Positions 1-9,752 of a DNA stretch of 64,000 nt are shown here, piece by piece; the stretch's first letter is position 1, and each line of letters begins with the position of its first letter. The notes below the pieces were generated by a model. The model was not told the origin of the DNA and made no database searches. It worked only from the letters and a program-made list of their open reading frames with translations. The translations under genes and the position numbers were made by a program. The DNA comes from Letharia columbiana (Eukaryota; Ascomycota; Lecanoromycetes; Lecanorales; Parmeliaceae). The stretch lies in contig NW_023501097.1 in the NCBI RefSeq assembly GCF_014066305.1, positions 62,001-126,000 of the forward strand, given 5' to 3'.

Positions 1-1588
1 AGTCATGTGACTGCGCTGGTTTGTTTGAATGGCTTTGGGGGTTTTGTGGCCTGGCCTGTGGCTCTGGGAGGCGTTCTCCGGCCGTTTGGCCCTTATATGT
101 TTCGGTTCTTACTCGGACTTTTAGAGGGTATTTTCATAAGTCGAATGCTGTAATGTTTTTATTATTAGCCACTAATGCAGAATATTTAATCATTGTTTCC
201 GAGGACTTTTGTCGAACAGCCGACGCCACTTCGTGGGTCCAAGTGGAAAGGGCTGGAGGGGTCAGAGGGGTCAGAGCACGCAATTCACTAGTCTTGGCGA
301 GCCTTGATGCATTTCTGTTTTACCACCTTTTCATCGTTCTACAGTAGTATCGAAATCAGAAATGATATGAGACATGAGCAGCATGTACGAGTAACGTAGA
401 CGAGTGTGAACGTCCAAATCTTGGCTTGGTGGAAACACCCATCGGCTGGGTCTCTTAAAGTGCGCGTGAGAGCATGGATCTATGGACTGAAGCCAGCGGT
501 CCCATATCTGACTGATAGAGACGCAATAAAAACCGAGACTCGAGCAGGTTGCCAAACATAAATGTGAGGAACAGCGGTTGACGGTACAGACAAGAGACTT
601 TAAACCACCGAACACTGCCTTTACAATAGCAATTTACAATATCACTCGACATCACTTTCCGAATCAACATCCACGTTAACAGTAACAAACAGCACATCTG
701 GGCAAACTATCCATTTCCTTGATGCCCTTCCCTTGCCTACAATGTCAGTGAAAGTCATCCCAAAATTTGACTACCATGAGATTTCTCCACGTGGAAAGGA
801 TCTAGATTATTCCGGGCATCGGGATATTATTTCGTCACACATGCAAACTGGTCAATTGGAAAACTTTCCGTCGTCGACCAAACACACACAGTCATTTCAG
901 TGCAGGGCAATCTTGACATTTGGCTGAGAAGACGAACACGTTACAAAAAGGCTTTCGAAGGATGCATATGTTTAGGGACCTGCATGGGTACCTTAACGGG
1001 TTTGCCCCTGGGGGTGGCATGCTCGGCAGTTGACATTACACAAACCCCGCGTCTGTGGACCCCCAACGAGTACTTTATGATTGTACGGTAGTGCAGTGCT
1101 AGAATACCCCACGATAATGCAGCGCACTTCCTCCCCCCACACCACCAACATCGTCATCCTGATGTTCAGGAACAACAGCAACAGCAACAGCAACAGCACA
1201 CGACCTGTCGCTTGCCCATATCCTTCCATTTTAGATGCTGATCAGAATAAGCAGCTCTTGACCTGACACCTCACTTGGCCAAGTGAGAAGTGTTCCGTCT
1301 TTGTCTCGTTAGATCGTCTATGTGTCAGCCTCTTACATCCCAGTCAAATTTCTCTTCTTTCAATTTACTCCATCAGACTGTCAATTCTTTCAGATAGCTA
1401 CCGCGACTGCTTCCTGGTGTTTTCGTTACCTGCCGATACTTCACAGCCTGAAGACACCCTCTATTGGTATCTGACGAGCAGAGATTCCTGCATTTTCCAA
1501 TGGGGAGGCCTCCTTGATCCTGATCTATATGGGAAGCTCGTAGCAATCAATCAATTAGTCTCGCCTGCTACCGACTCACTAAGACTTC
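1..1588 (+). promoter_or_regulatory. Upstream region of xlnR; no supported gene
   Basis: No convincing gene is visible here; the open frames are short and resemble nothing I know. It is probably the promoter and 5' leader of xlnR. Hexamers matching the carbon-catabolite repressor consensus SYGGRG (CreA) lie at 1008-1013 (CTGGGG) and, on the other strand, at 1107-1112 and 1135-1140. xlnR is known to be CreA-controlled in Aspergillus, so they could be functional, but such hexamers are common by chance. An AACAGC-type microsatellite lies at 1171-1198 and a perfect 18-bp palindrome at 1270-1287. Confidence 0.4.
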
Positions 1589-4500
1589 TTGCCAATGCTT
1601 AGCCAAGTGCATGCTCAGGCCAACATGGCTCCGCCAACGCGAGAGGTTGCGTCCCATGCTCCCGTGCAGCAGTTCGCCATGCAGCACTTTGATGCATTCT
1701 CCGACTCGAAAGAGGTGTCACCCATGAAAAGCCCCATAAACCTAAGGCACCATCCTTACAGCCAGAACAACACCGAAGTCCGGCATCAGCAGAGGAGAAG
1801 CTTAGATCTGGGCGCGGGTGGGGACAGTAAGAGTACGAACACAGCACCGGTAAGACGAAGGATCAGTAGAGCTTGCGATCAGTGTAATCAATTACGAACA
1901 AGATGTGACGGACAAGAACCATGCGCACACTGTTCAGAGTTCGGTCTGAGCTGTGAATACATGCGCGAGAGAAAAAAGCGTGGGAAAACGTCACGAAAGG
2001 ACGCGGCTCAGCAAGACCCGGCAGCTAATGCCCATTCGCCCCGTGAATATTCATCGGAAGGTCCCTCTCCCACCCAAACGCAGAATGGCCACGAGTTTCA
2101 GTCTGCCGGGAGCCAAGCACCTCCTGCTGATGGTGGGCCTCGGTTTTCAGGGTCTCAATCAGGCAGCATGTCTGCAGTCAGACCTGAAAGGTCAGCCATT
2201 GTCGATGGGCCCTACCAGTTGACCAGGAATGATGGCCTGGCACAGAATCAAGAGCAGGGTTCTGGAAACCTATCATATCCTCAGTCTTCTATACGCCAGG
2301 GAACAGGGGCTAGTCCGACAGCAATGTCGTTAAATGGTTTCAGCCTTGGTCATGACTATGACCGCCCTGGTATCCGTGGAGTCACTCCGTTGACTGGCTC
2401 TCAGTCGAACGGACTGTCCATGAGCCAAATGCAGCCTCAAATGCCATCCCAACAGAGCTTCCAGGGCTTTGGCGAGAACGCATATCCACCAATAAGCCCA
2501 CCTAGTTTGCAAGCCCCGAGTCCAGGATTTAGATTCGGTGCTACGGGCGAAAGTCCGCTCGCCGGGTTTTTCGGCACATCTCCCATTGTTGGGTCGCCAG
2601 GCTGGCTGAACCTGCCCTCTCCTTCGAACTATCAATACCATCATCGTCGTCTAAATTCCATACACACGTTGAGATTCCCTGTCCTGAAACCCCTGTTGCC
2701 ATACATAGAGTCCATTATACCCGTTTCGCTTGCCTGCGATCTGCTTGAGCTTTATTTTACGAGTTCTTCGACTACTCACACGCATCCTGTTTCACCTTAC
2801 ATTCTTGGTTATGTTTTCCGAAAGCAATCGTTCCTTGATGGAAATAGGCCACGCGTATGCAGTCCAGCGCTTCTTTCAAGTATGCTTTGGCTTGCAGCGC
2901 AGACTAGCGATTCTCCTTTTTTGACGTCTCCACCGTCTGCACGAGGTCGAGTTTGCCAGAAATTGCTGGACATAACGATAGCACTCCTAAAGCCACTCAT
3001 ACACGGTCCACCCGCTGGCGATGTTGCAGCCACCAATGGCATGAGTTCCGTAATCAACGGCGTCGCTTTAGGTGGTCTCGGCGTTGCAATGACAGGCGGA
3101 GATCAACGTAAGTCTACTTTTCGGATTTTTATGCCCCCAGTGCGAACCGCGTTTTGAGTCATAAGACAATGTTCTGGGAGTAATTGTACTCTTTTGACAT
3201 TTCCCCCCCTCGCATCTTTACTTAGAGGAGGAATGCTGACTCCGAAATCTTGAAGTCACAGCAGATGGCGGAGCTATAGGACTACTCGACAATGTTGCTA
3301 CATACATCCATCTCGCAGTCATCGTATCAGCCTCCGAGTACAAGGCTGCCAGTATGCGGTGGTGGAATGCGGCCTGGACATTAGCTCGTGAACTGAAGCT
3401 TGGGCGAGAACTACCAGGTGCAGTAGAAAGCGATAACCCTCGCGGCGATGACCTGAGTGCGGATGGCATTGCGGATGGCACTTCTCCCGAGCAGGCAACG
3501 GTGAGAGCGAGCATGAAAGAAAGCCTTGCAGCTAGTTTACCTGGCGTCCCGAATGAAGAAGGGAGAGAAGAACGCCGTCGCGTATGGTGGCTCCTCTACA
3601 CCGTGGATAGACACCTAGCACTCTGCTACAACAGACCGTTATTTTTGCTAGACGTCGAGTGTGAGGGTCTCCTGCAGCCATTGAACGACGTTGATTTTCA
3701 AGCTGGCAACTTCTACAGTAGTGATCCGACTCTCTCTCCAAGCTCGCAGCCTTACAGGACACGGGGCCCAAACTTTCTCTGCACTGGACACAGCATCTTT
3801 GGCTACTTCACCCCTTTGATGGCAATACTCGGCTACATCGTTGAGCTCAACCAAGCCCGCAACCATCCAAGGTTTGGACAAAGCTCTCGCCACGTCGGCG
3901 AGTGGGACGACCGAGCTGCTGAGATAACATCGCAACTCGAGGCATATGGCCACAGTCTCAAAGAGTTTGAGGCCCGCCATATCGATGAGTCGAACATTGC
4001 CGGCGCTGACACGTGCGCCCCCATCAATTCCGTCCATCCTGGCAACTCTCGAATCACCGACGCCATAATTCAAACAAGAATAGTTGTCGCGTACGGAAGT
4101 CATATAATGCACGTTCTTCATATTCTCATCACTGGCAAGTGGGACCCCATCAACCTTCTGGATGACAAGGACCTGTGGATCTCCACACCATCCTTCTCTA
4201 GCGCCATCATGCACGCTGTTGCGGCCGCCAACGCTATCAGCAACGTCCTAGAGTACGACCCAGACCTAAGCTTTATGCCTTGGTTCTTTGGCATTTCTTT
4301 GTTGCAAGGTGGATTCCTCCTGTTGCTGATGGCAGATAAATTGGCTGGGCAGGCAGATCCAAACGTCGTGAGGGCATGCGAGAACATTGTGAAGGCGCAT
4401 GAGGCCTGTATCGTTACGCTCAATACTGAGTATCAAGTGAGTACTGCCATTGACCTTGAATTGCTTCATCAAGCATGAATCAGTGGCTAATGGGATACCT

Positions 4501-4644
4501 TCGTAGCGGCATATGCGCAAGGTCATGCGATCAGCTCTCGCTCAAGTAAAGGGCAGATTACCAGACGGTGACCAGCAATTGTTCAGACGAGAAATCTTGT
4601 CATTGTACAGATGGACAGGAGATGGTACAGGGCTAGCTTTGTAA
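1589..4644 (+). CDS. xlnR: XlnR/Xyr1-type Zn2Cys6 transcriptional activator of xylanolytic and cellulolytic genes
   Basis: This is the nuclear activator that switches on xylanase, cellulase and D-xylose catabolic genes in filamentous fungi. Exons 1589-3107, 3262-4436 and 4507-4644 join in phase to 943 residues, close to the Aspergillus XlnR length as I remember it. The binuclear zinc cluster is C96-X2-C99-X6-C106-X5-C112-X2-C115-X6-C122, in the family context [21 protein letters not shown] Ser/Gln/Pro-rich linker follows, then the fungal transcription-factor homology domain in exon 2 ([18 protein letters not shown], then [20 protein letters not shown]). The last exon carries the conserved tail [13 protein letters not shown]. 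Intron 1 ends in CAGCAG, so two in-frame acceptors 3 nt apart are possible. The start at 1589 is the first Met of the frame; Met at 1595 is an alternative. Orthology is assigned from sequence memory and is strong. Confidence 0.95.
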
Positions 4645-4981
4645 TGATTTGCAACGATAGGATTAATTACCATGGCAGATCAATGGACGTGGGAGGTGTG
4701 CGATTGTTAAATATACCCAGCTGGAGACTTTGGAAAAGCGGCATCGGTCTCATGTAGATGTGTATTGAATCAGATGAATAAGAGGCTTCGGAGGAACATG
4801 TCGCTACTCCATGTACAACTCTCACGTGTTGACGCAGAAAAGTCTTACCTTCTCTACATGGAAAGGGATTTGGTGGCGAGCAATAAAATTAACTTTTTGC
4901 CAGTGAGTATGTAGAACTTTCGGTTCTTTTCAGCAAGACGCATCGGTCACATGGACTAGGGTTCGAGTCAACGAACCTCTT
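4645..4981. other. Convergent intergenic spacer
   Basis: This spacer separates the 3' ends of xlnR (+) and the phosphoglycerate-mutase-like gene (-). I see no gene; it should hold the two 3' UTRs and polyadenylation signals. Confidence 0.5.
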
Positions 4982-6183
4982 TCATGATGGCTCGGCGTGA
5001 GTCATCTCTGCTTTTATCAATACAGGGATTACAGCCCCTGTCGGCACGCGAAATTCACGATGCCCAGTAACCCTCAGAAGGGAAGCGATTGATCCCGAAT
5101 GGGTAGTGAACGAGATGTACGTGCTGTCATCGTGGGTAAATATATCACCAAGCAGCTTCCTCATGCGGGTCTGGATTACAATTCCACAGTCAGTATTGCC
5201 TATCCGAGGGGGTATATCGAGCCTTGAAATGTTTCAAGAGTAGGAAGTTCCCCAGATATCACTCAAGTATGGGTGCGGAGAATACGTACATCATGAAGGG
5301 AACTACTTTCTCGAACTTCCGGGCGCCACATCTCATCGTCTTCGGCGAACCCGGGCTCAAAGGTGTATGCTGGGAAGTTGGTGTGGATGTAAGTTTTTTG
5401 GCTGCGCCGGTCACAGGTATGGATCCCAATTACTTCGCGAAGCAGTTCTTTGACTTCTGGGACGCAAGGCTGCTGAGCTGGTAATTGGAGGCCATTGAAG
5501 GTAATATCGGCGGTGGCGAGGCACCTGTCAAGTGGGCTCGTGTAAAAACTTTCTGGCACTGGTATATGCTGTGTTGCCATCTCCAAGGCCCAGAATTTGT
5601 TGGCTATTCGGGCTTGCTCTATGCCTTTCTCCGTGAGATGTGCGTCGGCCCAAATGACGGTATCGTTTCCGTCTTGCTTTGACCAGTAGCTCTATTTGCG
5701 TACTAATCAGCGTTTCCCTCGTGGTGTGTCAATCTACGATCAGAAGGAAGAAGCGCACATCCCAAGCCGAGGTTCCATAATAATTCTCAGCTACGTTGTG
5801 CACACCCTCACCATGGCGCCCCTGTCGAGCATATTTAATTCGAACTTCAATTTTGACTCCCAATAGGGGGTTTTGGATCATACCATGTAGATGACCTTAT
5901 ACCGAACACTACTGCTAGCTTGAGAGTTCAATTCGGAGATTTGTTGGTAGAATCGCTCCCACTGGGTCCTCTTCTTTTCCGGATCGTATTCCTTGTCGGT
6001 ATTGTATGTTCGCTTGATCAAACCGAAATCAGATGCTGCCTACCAATGGATCAGCCTACTGGCTCTGTGACGAGTCTACGCATATATTGTTACGTAGTCG
6101 AAACTCTTAGCGTCTGTGCTAGACTCGTCCTGAAGAAAGAAGCCGGGCACAGTTGTGTACTTGGTAGAAGAAGTCTGGTTCAT
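4982..6183 (-). CDS. Histidine-phosphatase (phosphoglycerate-mutase-like) family protein
   Basis: Five exons on the minus strand, 6183-6094, 6039-5884, 5821-5759, 5691-5290 and 5170-4982, join in phase to 299 residues. The catalytic RHG motif is GRHGEGVHN at residues 83-91, with His85 as the expected phospho-acceptor. The second catalytic histidine is in FTTHSGSIASLLR (His261). Further family marks are DAHLTEKGIEQA, the arginine motif FYTSPLDRC and KELLREVIGIHTCDRR. It belongs to the fungal branch related to yeast Pmu1, whose substrates are poorly defined, so phosphatase rather than mutase activity is the safer inference. All introns are 51-75 nt or longer with GT..AG ends. The promoter and the first three and a half exons are duplicated immediately upstream; this copy is the intact one. 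Confidence 0.9.
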
Positions 6184-6533
6184 TTTATGCAGAAGGAAGA
6201 GGGTGAGTAGTCCGAACGACAGAAAACAGCTATGTGCAATTCTAGCTCAGCTTGGAGAACGTCCCAGAGGCATGAAAGTGAAAGACGTACATGAAGACTC
6301 TTATACTACTGCAAAGCCTGTTCCAAAAATTCTTATTTGTCAGAGGAAAAGCAGGTCTGTTTTTAGATGTTAAACCAAGCATCGAGCCATTTGTTTATAG
6401 ATTTTTCCCTCTCGTTGCGCGAAACAGATAATTATTAGGTACTCGAAACTAGTTAACATGCCTTGTACGTCGGCAGGTCGGTGGTCGGTCAAAAGTATTG
6501 CCGAGAGAACGAAAGGCTGAGCCGCTCAGACTA
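5611..6533. repeat. Tandem direct duplication, copy 1 (about 0.92 kb)
   Basis: This segment, from within exon 4 of the phosphoglycerate-mutase-like gene through exons 1-3 and about 350 bp of upstream DNA, recurs at 6543-7461. By eye I count 8 base substitutions (6 of them transitions) and one small indel patch near 6440/7370. The junction between copies is about 9 bp. Confidence 0.95.
6184..6530 (-). promoter_or_regulatory. Upstream region of the intact phosphoglycerate-mutase-like gene (duplicated)
   Basis: This is the presumed promoter and leader of the minus-strand gene starting at 6183. It lies wholly inside the duplicated segment, so the same sequence also precedes the truncated copy at 7116-7461. 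I recognise no binding site. Confidence 0.45.
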
Positions 6534-7115
6534 ATCGTATGGGGCTTGCTCTATGCCTTTATCCGTGAGATGTGCGTCGGCCCAAATGACGGTATCGTTT
6601 CCGTCTTGCTTTGACCAGTAGCTCTATTTGCGTACTAATCAGCGTTTCCCTCTTGGTGTGTCAATCTACGATCAGAAGGAAGAAGCGCACATCCCAAGCC
6701 GAGGTTCCATAATAATTCTCAGCTACGTTGTGCACACCCTCACCATGGCGCCCCTGTCGAGCATATTTAATTCGAACTTCAATTTTGACTCCCAATAGGG
6801 GGTTTTGGATCATACCATGTAGATGACCTTATACCGAACACTACTGCTAGCTTGAGAGTTCAATTCGGAGATTTGTTGGTAGAATCGCTCCCACTGGGTC
6901 CTCTTCTTTTCCGGATCGTATTCCTTGTCGGTATTGTATGCTCGCTTGATCAGACCGAAATCAGACACTGCCTACCAACGGATCAGCCTACTGGCTCTGT
7001 GATGAGTCTACGCATATATTGTTACGTAGTCGAAACTCTTAGCGTCTGTGCTAGACTCGTCCTGAAGAAAGAAGCCGGGCACAGTTGTGTACTTGGTAGA
7101 AGAAGTCTGGTTCAT
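6531..7115 (-). pseudogene. Truncated tandem copy of the phosphoglycerate-mutase-like gene (5' fragment)
   Basis: The start codon and exons corresponding to 7115-7026, 6971-6816, 6753-6691 and the first part of exon 4 (from 6623) are present with splice signals intact. The copy breaks off in exon 4 after GIEQA, and the frame stops at a TAG (6533-6531) in the duplication joint. The predicted product would hold the N-terminal half with the RHG motif but lack the second catalytic histidine, so it cannot be an active enzyme of this family. Differences from the intact copy include Ala to Val and Thr to Ala at the start and in the body of exon 2 and Glu to Asp in exon 4. It may still be transcribed, because it keeps the duplicated promoter. 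Confidence 0.88.
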
Positions 7116-7461
7116 TTTATGCAGAAGGAAGAGGGTGAGTAGTCCGAACGACAGAAAACAGCTATGTGCAATTCTAGCTCAGCTTGGAGAACGTCCCAGA
7201 GGCATGAAAGTGAAAGACGTACATGAAGACTCTTATACTACTGCAAAGCCTGTTCCAAAAATTCTTATTTGTCAGAGGAAAAGCAGGTCTGTTTTTAGAT
7301 GTTAAACCAAGCATCGAGCCATTTGTTTATAGATTTTTCCCTCTCGTTGCGCGAAACAGATAATTACTACTCCTCGAAACTGAACATGCCTTGTACGTCG
7401 GCAGGTCGGTGGTCGGTCAAAAGTATTGCCGAGAGAACGAAAGGCTGAGCCGCTCAGACTA
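6543..7461. repeat. Tandem direct duplication, copy 2 (about 0.92 kb)
   Basis: This is the second copy of the segment at 5611-6533, offset by 932 bp for most of its length and 928 bp at the far end. It carries the truncated gene fragment and a copy of the promoter. Confidence 0.95.
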
Positions 7462-7560
7462 CCGCCGGGCGCCGAGACCACTTACACTCATTGAACATTG
7501 AAGCTTGAAGCTTGAAGCTCGCAGGTGACCTTCAACCACCAATATTAGCATACCGTCAGC
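7116..7560. promoter_or_regulatory. Divergent spacer before the GILT-like gene
   Basis: It consists of the duplicated promoter copy (to 7461) and about 100 unique bases before the GILT-like start codon. A short GAAGCTT-type direct repeat (AAGCTTG in tandem) is seen near 7499-7520. No other element is recognised. Confidence 0.4.
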
Positions 7561-8677
7561 ATGGACGAGAAGAGCGCAATGGAAAAAAGGTATGGCAGAA
7601 AGTCGCCTCTTCCATTGGACCAGAAAAAGCACGATTCATCATTCACCGCGCCCTCAGATATATCTCGGCTCCGTTCCCGGCCGGTTGTCTACATTACTGC
7701 TATCATCTTCGCCTTCCTCATCATCACATATGGCTTGCCCGTTCGACTTTCAATATTCAACCCACAGGGTTCCCCTGAAACTATTAGGACGCAGCCTGCC
7801 CATGCTAAGTCAAATCGAACTGGTCTTGTGCCGCTCGAAGCACATGTTATGTCTAAGTGTCCAGACGCAAAACAATGCCTTGAGGAGCTTGTTGTCCCCG
7901 CTATGGAGCAAGTCGTTGATATGGTCAACTTTCGTCTTTCATACATTGGCAGCGTCGATGACAATGACACTCTCCGTAAGTAACATTTGGAGATCAAGTC
8001 CTGACTCGCGGGACCTGTCTCGGAAGCAGAAGACTCTTTGTAGCCTCCAAGCTTGTCTGATAACTCAGATTCCTGTCATAAGAAACAAAGCTGACTAAAA
8101 GATTCAAAAGACTGCATGCACGGCCAAACGGAATGCTTGGGCAATATGCTTTCTCTGTGTGCCAGTAACCTTTTCCCAAACAACGCCAAGATTTCGCTGG
8201 GTTTCAGTACCTGTCTGATCATGTCCTATAAACGCATTCCATCGCGAGACCTTGTCCAGACCTGTGCCTTGGAACACGGCATTTCTTTCGAAGCCCTGAA
8301 CGACTGCGTCAGCGAGGAGGGCAAAGGACTTGACCTGCTGGAGGCCAGCATCAAAAGAAGCCAGGAGGCAGGTGTCAAGAAGAGCTGCACAGTGAGTGCG
8401 CATCTCGGAACAAACCCTCTCTAGTCGAACCCTTGCTTTTAAGCCGCAAGACATGTCTCGCGAGCAGTAGGCGGGTTTCAACCCCAAACCTGTCTTGCAA
8501 ACTGGGATTATTACTTCAATGAAGCCATGCTGACTCCGAAATGTGCAGGTGCGGGTTGCAGAAGAGATTTGGTGCATAATGGATGATGGAAAATGGACAG
8601 ACTGTAAAGCAGGACACGAAGTCAAAGATTTGGTAAAGGAGATTGAATCGCGCTACAAACCGAATGCAACTGGCTAG
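7561..8677 (+). CDS. GILT-like (gamma-interferon-inducible lysosomal thiol reductase family) protein
   Basis: Exons 7561-7975, 8111-8391 and 8549-8677 join in phase to 274 residues. A hydrophobic segment at about residues 41-60 (VVYITAIIFAFLIITYGLPV) after a basic N-terminus suggests a signal anchor, so the catalytic part is likely lumenal or extracellular. The GILT signature C-X-H-G-X2-E-C-X2-N-X4-C is present exactly as CMHGQTECLGNMLSLC. The family's thioredoxin-like CXXC site is not seen; at its expected place the sequence reads SKCPDAKQC, a C-X5-C. GILT enzymes reduce disulfides of proteins entering acidic compartments, but without CXXC this activity is uncertain here. The second exon could also start after an AG at 8101; 8111 fits branch-site spacing better. 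Confidence 0.85.
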
Positions 8678-9752
8678 CTGCATGTGTTGCTTCTGGAAAG
8701 TTGTTCTCAAAAGCACTTGATGGGATTAAATCATATTCTGCCAAAATTCCACAAAGTCTACATGCAAAGACTGAAAAATCTCTATATCTGGACCATAGTT
8801 CTGCCCGAAAAGTCATGCGGATCTGAGGTGAGTGAAGCGAACTCTGCTATCTCTTACCTTGGTTTCCACAGGTGACAAAGAGCTACGGGTGTTTCAACGG
8901 TCACTCACATAGCATGGACGTCCCTGAACAAGCAATTCTGTCCTGTCCAGAGAATTTGAGTTCTCAGCCTTCAACTTTTCCATTTTCAAAGAGGTCTTGG
9001 ATCCTAAAGCGACGTGAAAATATCCAAGCCCTGTCGAAGCACGTCTGCCATTCTCCCTCACCATTAGCGATAAGCCCAAGGGCAAAGACGCCTCGAGAAG
9101 GATCTTTCGAGCATGTTGGGTTCTACAATTCGGAAACGCTCTGTCGTCGGACGGTTCTGTTCTCAACAATTATCCTTTGCCACTGAAAAAGCCATGGAAA
9201 AAAACTTACTCGTGGCTGATCAAGCGTTTCATCAAATCATCCCACAATGCGACGCTCGTCTAGACTTCCTCTACGATGTGCTCTTCAATTCAGTCCTGTG
9301 GCTATGTCAACCAAGTATCAAGGAGCTAATCCGTTTAATCGCTCAAAAAGAGTCCAATTTTTCATCCTGGTGGGTCACTGGCAGAGACCGTTGCTTGGTA
9401 TCCAATGATGGGCTCGCTAAGCTCACAGCCAAGGACGAGCCACAGTACCAGAACTATTCAAACACCAAAAGTCGGCGTATTTTGAGCAAGATAAACCCAG
9501 TCGAGCAGCTCCATCAAGGTGCCGTAAACACTTACTCTATCATAATTTGTCTAATATTGGAGCAGCGAACCCCATTTTTCCTCATGAGTATGCTCAACGC
9601 CAGCATCAGCGTAGCGCATTTTCCTGCTTGGTATCTGGTTCCCCTATAAGATCCTTTCCATGCCCATTGCACTTCTCTCAACTTTCAATCTTGTTCGTTC
9701 TTTACTTTCACGAAGCACACACTTTCGTTAATTGCTCTCGTCCAAAGCCGCC
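8678..9752. other. Intergenic region; promoter of the wall-protein gene at its 3' end
   Basis: I cannot support a gene here. An open frame of 178 codons (9113-9649, +) resembles no family I recognise and its composition is not convincing. The last about 130 bases are pyrimidine-rich with a TATAAG element at 9645-9650, about 100 nt upstream of the ATG at 9753, which fits a core promoter for a highly expressed secreted protein. Confidence 0.4.

Noticed and set aside
5920..7142. Two near-identical 96-residue + strand frames (5920-6210 and 6852-7142)
   Set aside because: They are antisense to exons 1 and 2 of the phosphoglycerate-mutase-like gene and its duplicate; the minus-strand reading has clear family motifs and exact splice phases.
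9113..9649. 178-residue + strand open frame between the GILT-like and wall-protein genes
   Set aside because: No recognisable domain, no convincing codon pattern or start context; I cannot support it as a gene.
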